A stretch of DNA of 5,318 nucleotides, taken from DATFPQ01 sp035264765 (GTDB lineage: Bacteria > Actinomycetota > Actinomycetes > Actinomycetales > Angustibacteraceae). The position numbers were made by a program, and so were the translations under genes. Below, one piece after another: positions 4,934-5,318 of the stretch (position 1 is its first letter; the number at the start of each line of letters is the position of its first letter). The notes beneath the pieces are model-generated. The model was not told the DNA's origin. It ran no database searches and saw only the letters and a list, made by a program, of their open reading frames with translations. The stretch lies in the NCBI GenBank assembly GCA_035264765.1, contig DATFPQ010000007.1:1-5318 (forward strand), written 5' to 3'.

Positions 4934-5318
4934 CCACGTACCGCGAGGCGGAGTGGGTCGCGCCGTCGCGACCCACGCTTGGCCGCACGGTCGTCAAGTG
5001 GGTCACCAGCACCGACCACAAGGTGATCGCGAACCTGTACTTCATCACCTCGTTCATCTGGTTCCTGGTCGGCGGGGTGCTGGCCATGCTGATCCGGGCC
5101 GAGCTGTGGGCGCCGGGGCTGCAGGTGGTGGAGAACCCCGAGCAGTACAACCAGCTGTTCACGATGCACGGCACGATCATGTTGCTGCTGTTCGCGACGC
5201 CGTTGTTCGCCGGGTTTGCGAACGCGTTGATGCCGTTGCAGATCGGCGCCCCGGACGTCGCCTTCCCGCGGCTGAACATGTTCGCGTACTGGCTGTACCT
5301 GTTCGGCGGGATGATTGC
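4930..5318 (+). CDS. ctaD: Cytochrome c oxidase subunit I, N-terminal part (cut by window end)
   Basis: An ATG at 4930 overlaps the ctaC stop in an ATGA junction and opens a frame that runs off the window after 129 full codons. The segment WVTSTDHKVIANLYFITSF (24-42) is the standard N-terminal signature of heme-copper oxidase subunit I and leads into the first transmembrane helix. TMHGT (78-82) contains H80, the expected ligand of low-spin heme a. GAPDVAFPRLNMFAYW (106-121) is also typical. The full protein is normally about 550 to 580 residues, so less than a quarter is seen; the heme a3-CuB site lies beyond the edge. It forms the oxygen-reducing, proton-pumping core of the aa3 oxidase with CtaC. 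Translation is probably coupled to ctaC. No separate ribosome binding site is obvious. Confidence 0.97.
   Translation, partial: MTTYREAEWVAPSRPTLGRTVVKWVTSTDHKVIANLYFITSFIWFLVGGVLAMLIRAELWAPGLQVVENPEQYNQLFTMHGTIMLLLFATPLFAGFANALMPLQIGAPDVAFPRLNMFAYWLYLFGGMI

Overview
The window reads as chromosomal DNA from a very high-GC actinobacterium. Codon third positions are almost all G or C, GTG starts are common, candidate -10 boxes follow the TAnnnT pattern, and the best protein matches I can recall are actinobacterial. The adenosine kinase-like protein resembles the mycobacterial AdoK (Rv2202c) along its whole length. I cannot fix the genus from sequence alone.

All supported genes lie on the plus strand. 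Positions 1-81 hold the last 26 codons of an unidentified gene. A degenerate tandem array (80-185) begins inside its stop codon and is followed by a short inverted repeat (228-267). A divergent glycerate kinase-family gene (324-1472) comes next. A 226-bp gap then carries a long imperfect inverted repeat (1499-1581) and leads to an ErpA/HesB-type iron-sulfur carrier (1699-2073). A strong GC-rich hairpin (2097-2130) closes that unit. An apparently leaderless adenosine kinase-like gene (2155-3141) follows, and 38 bp later a leucyl/phenylalanyl-tRNA--protein transferase (3180-3860). After a 155-bp leader with a 12-bp palindrome comes cytochrome c oxidase subunit II (ctaC, 4016-4933). It overlaps the start of subunit I (ctaD, 4930 to the window end, truncated) by 4 bp.

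Functionally this is a housekeeping neighbourhood. CtaC and CtaD are core subunits of the aa3-type terminal oxidase. ErpA delivers iron-sulfur clusters to apoproteins. AdoK salvages purine nucleosides. Aat adds Leu or Phe to N-terminal Arg or Lys and so marks proteins for degradation. From memory, the order glycerate kinase-like, HesB/ErpA, AdoK, ctaC matches the Rv2205c-Rv2200c region of Mycobacterium tuberculosis, so the block looks like inherited actinobacterial synteny rather than acquired DNA. I see no transposase, integrase, CRISPR array, tRNA, rRNA or defence gene, and no convincing new multi-gene system. The observations most worth following are the intergenic structures (tandem array, 25-bp-arm inverted repeat, ctaC-leader palindrome) and the loss of canonical motif residues in the glycerate kinase-family protein.
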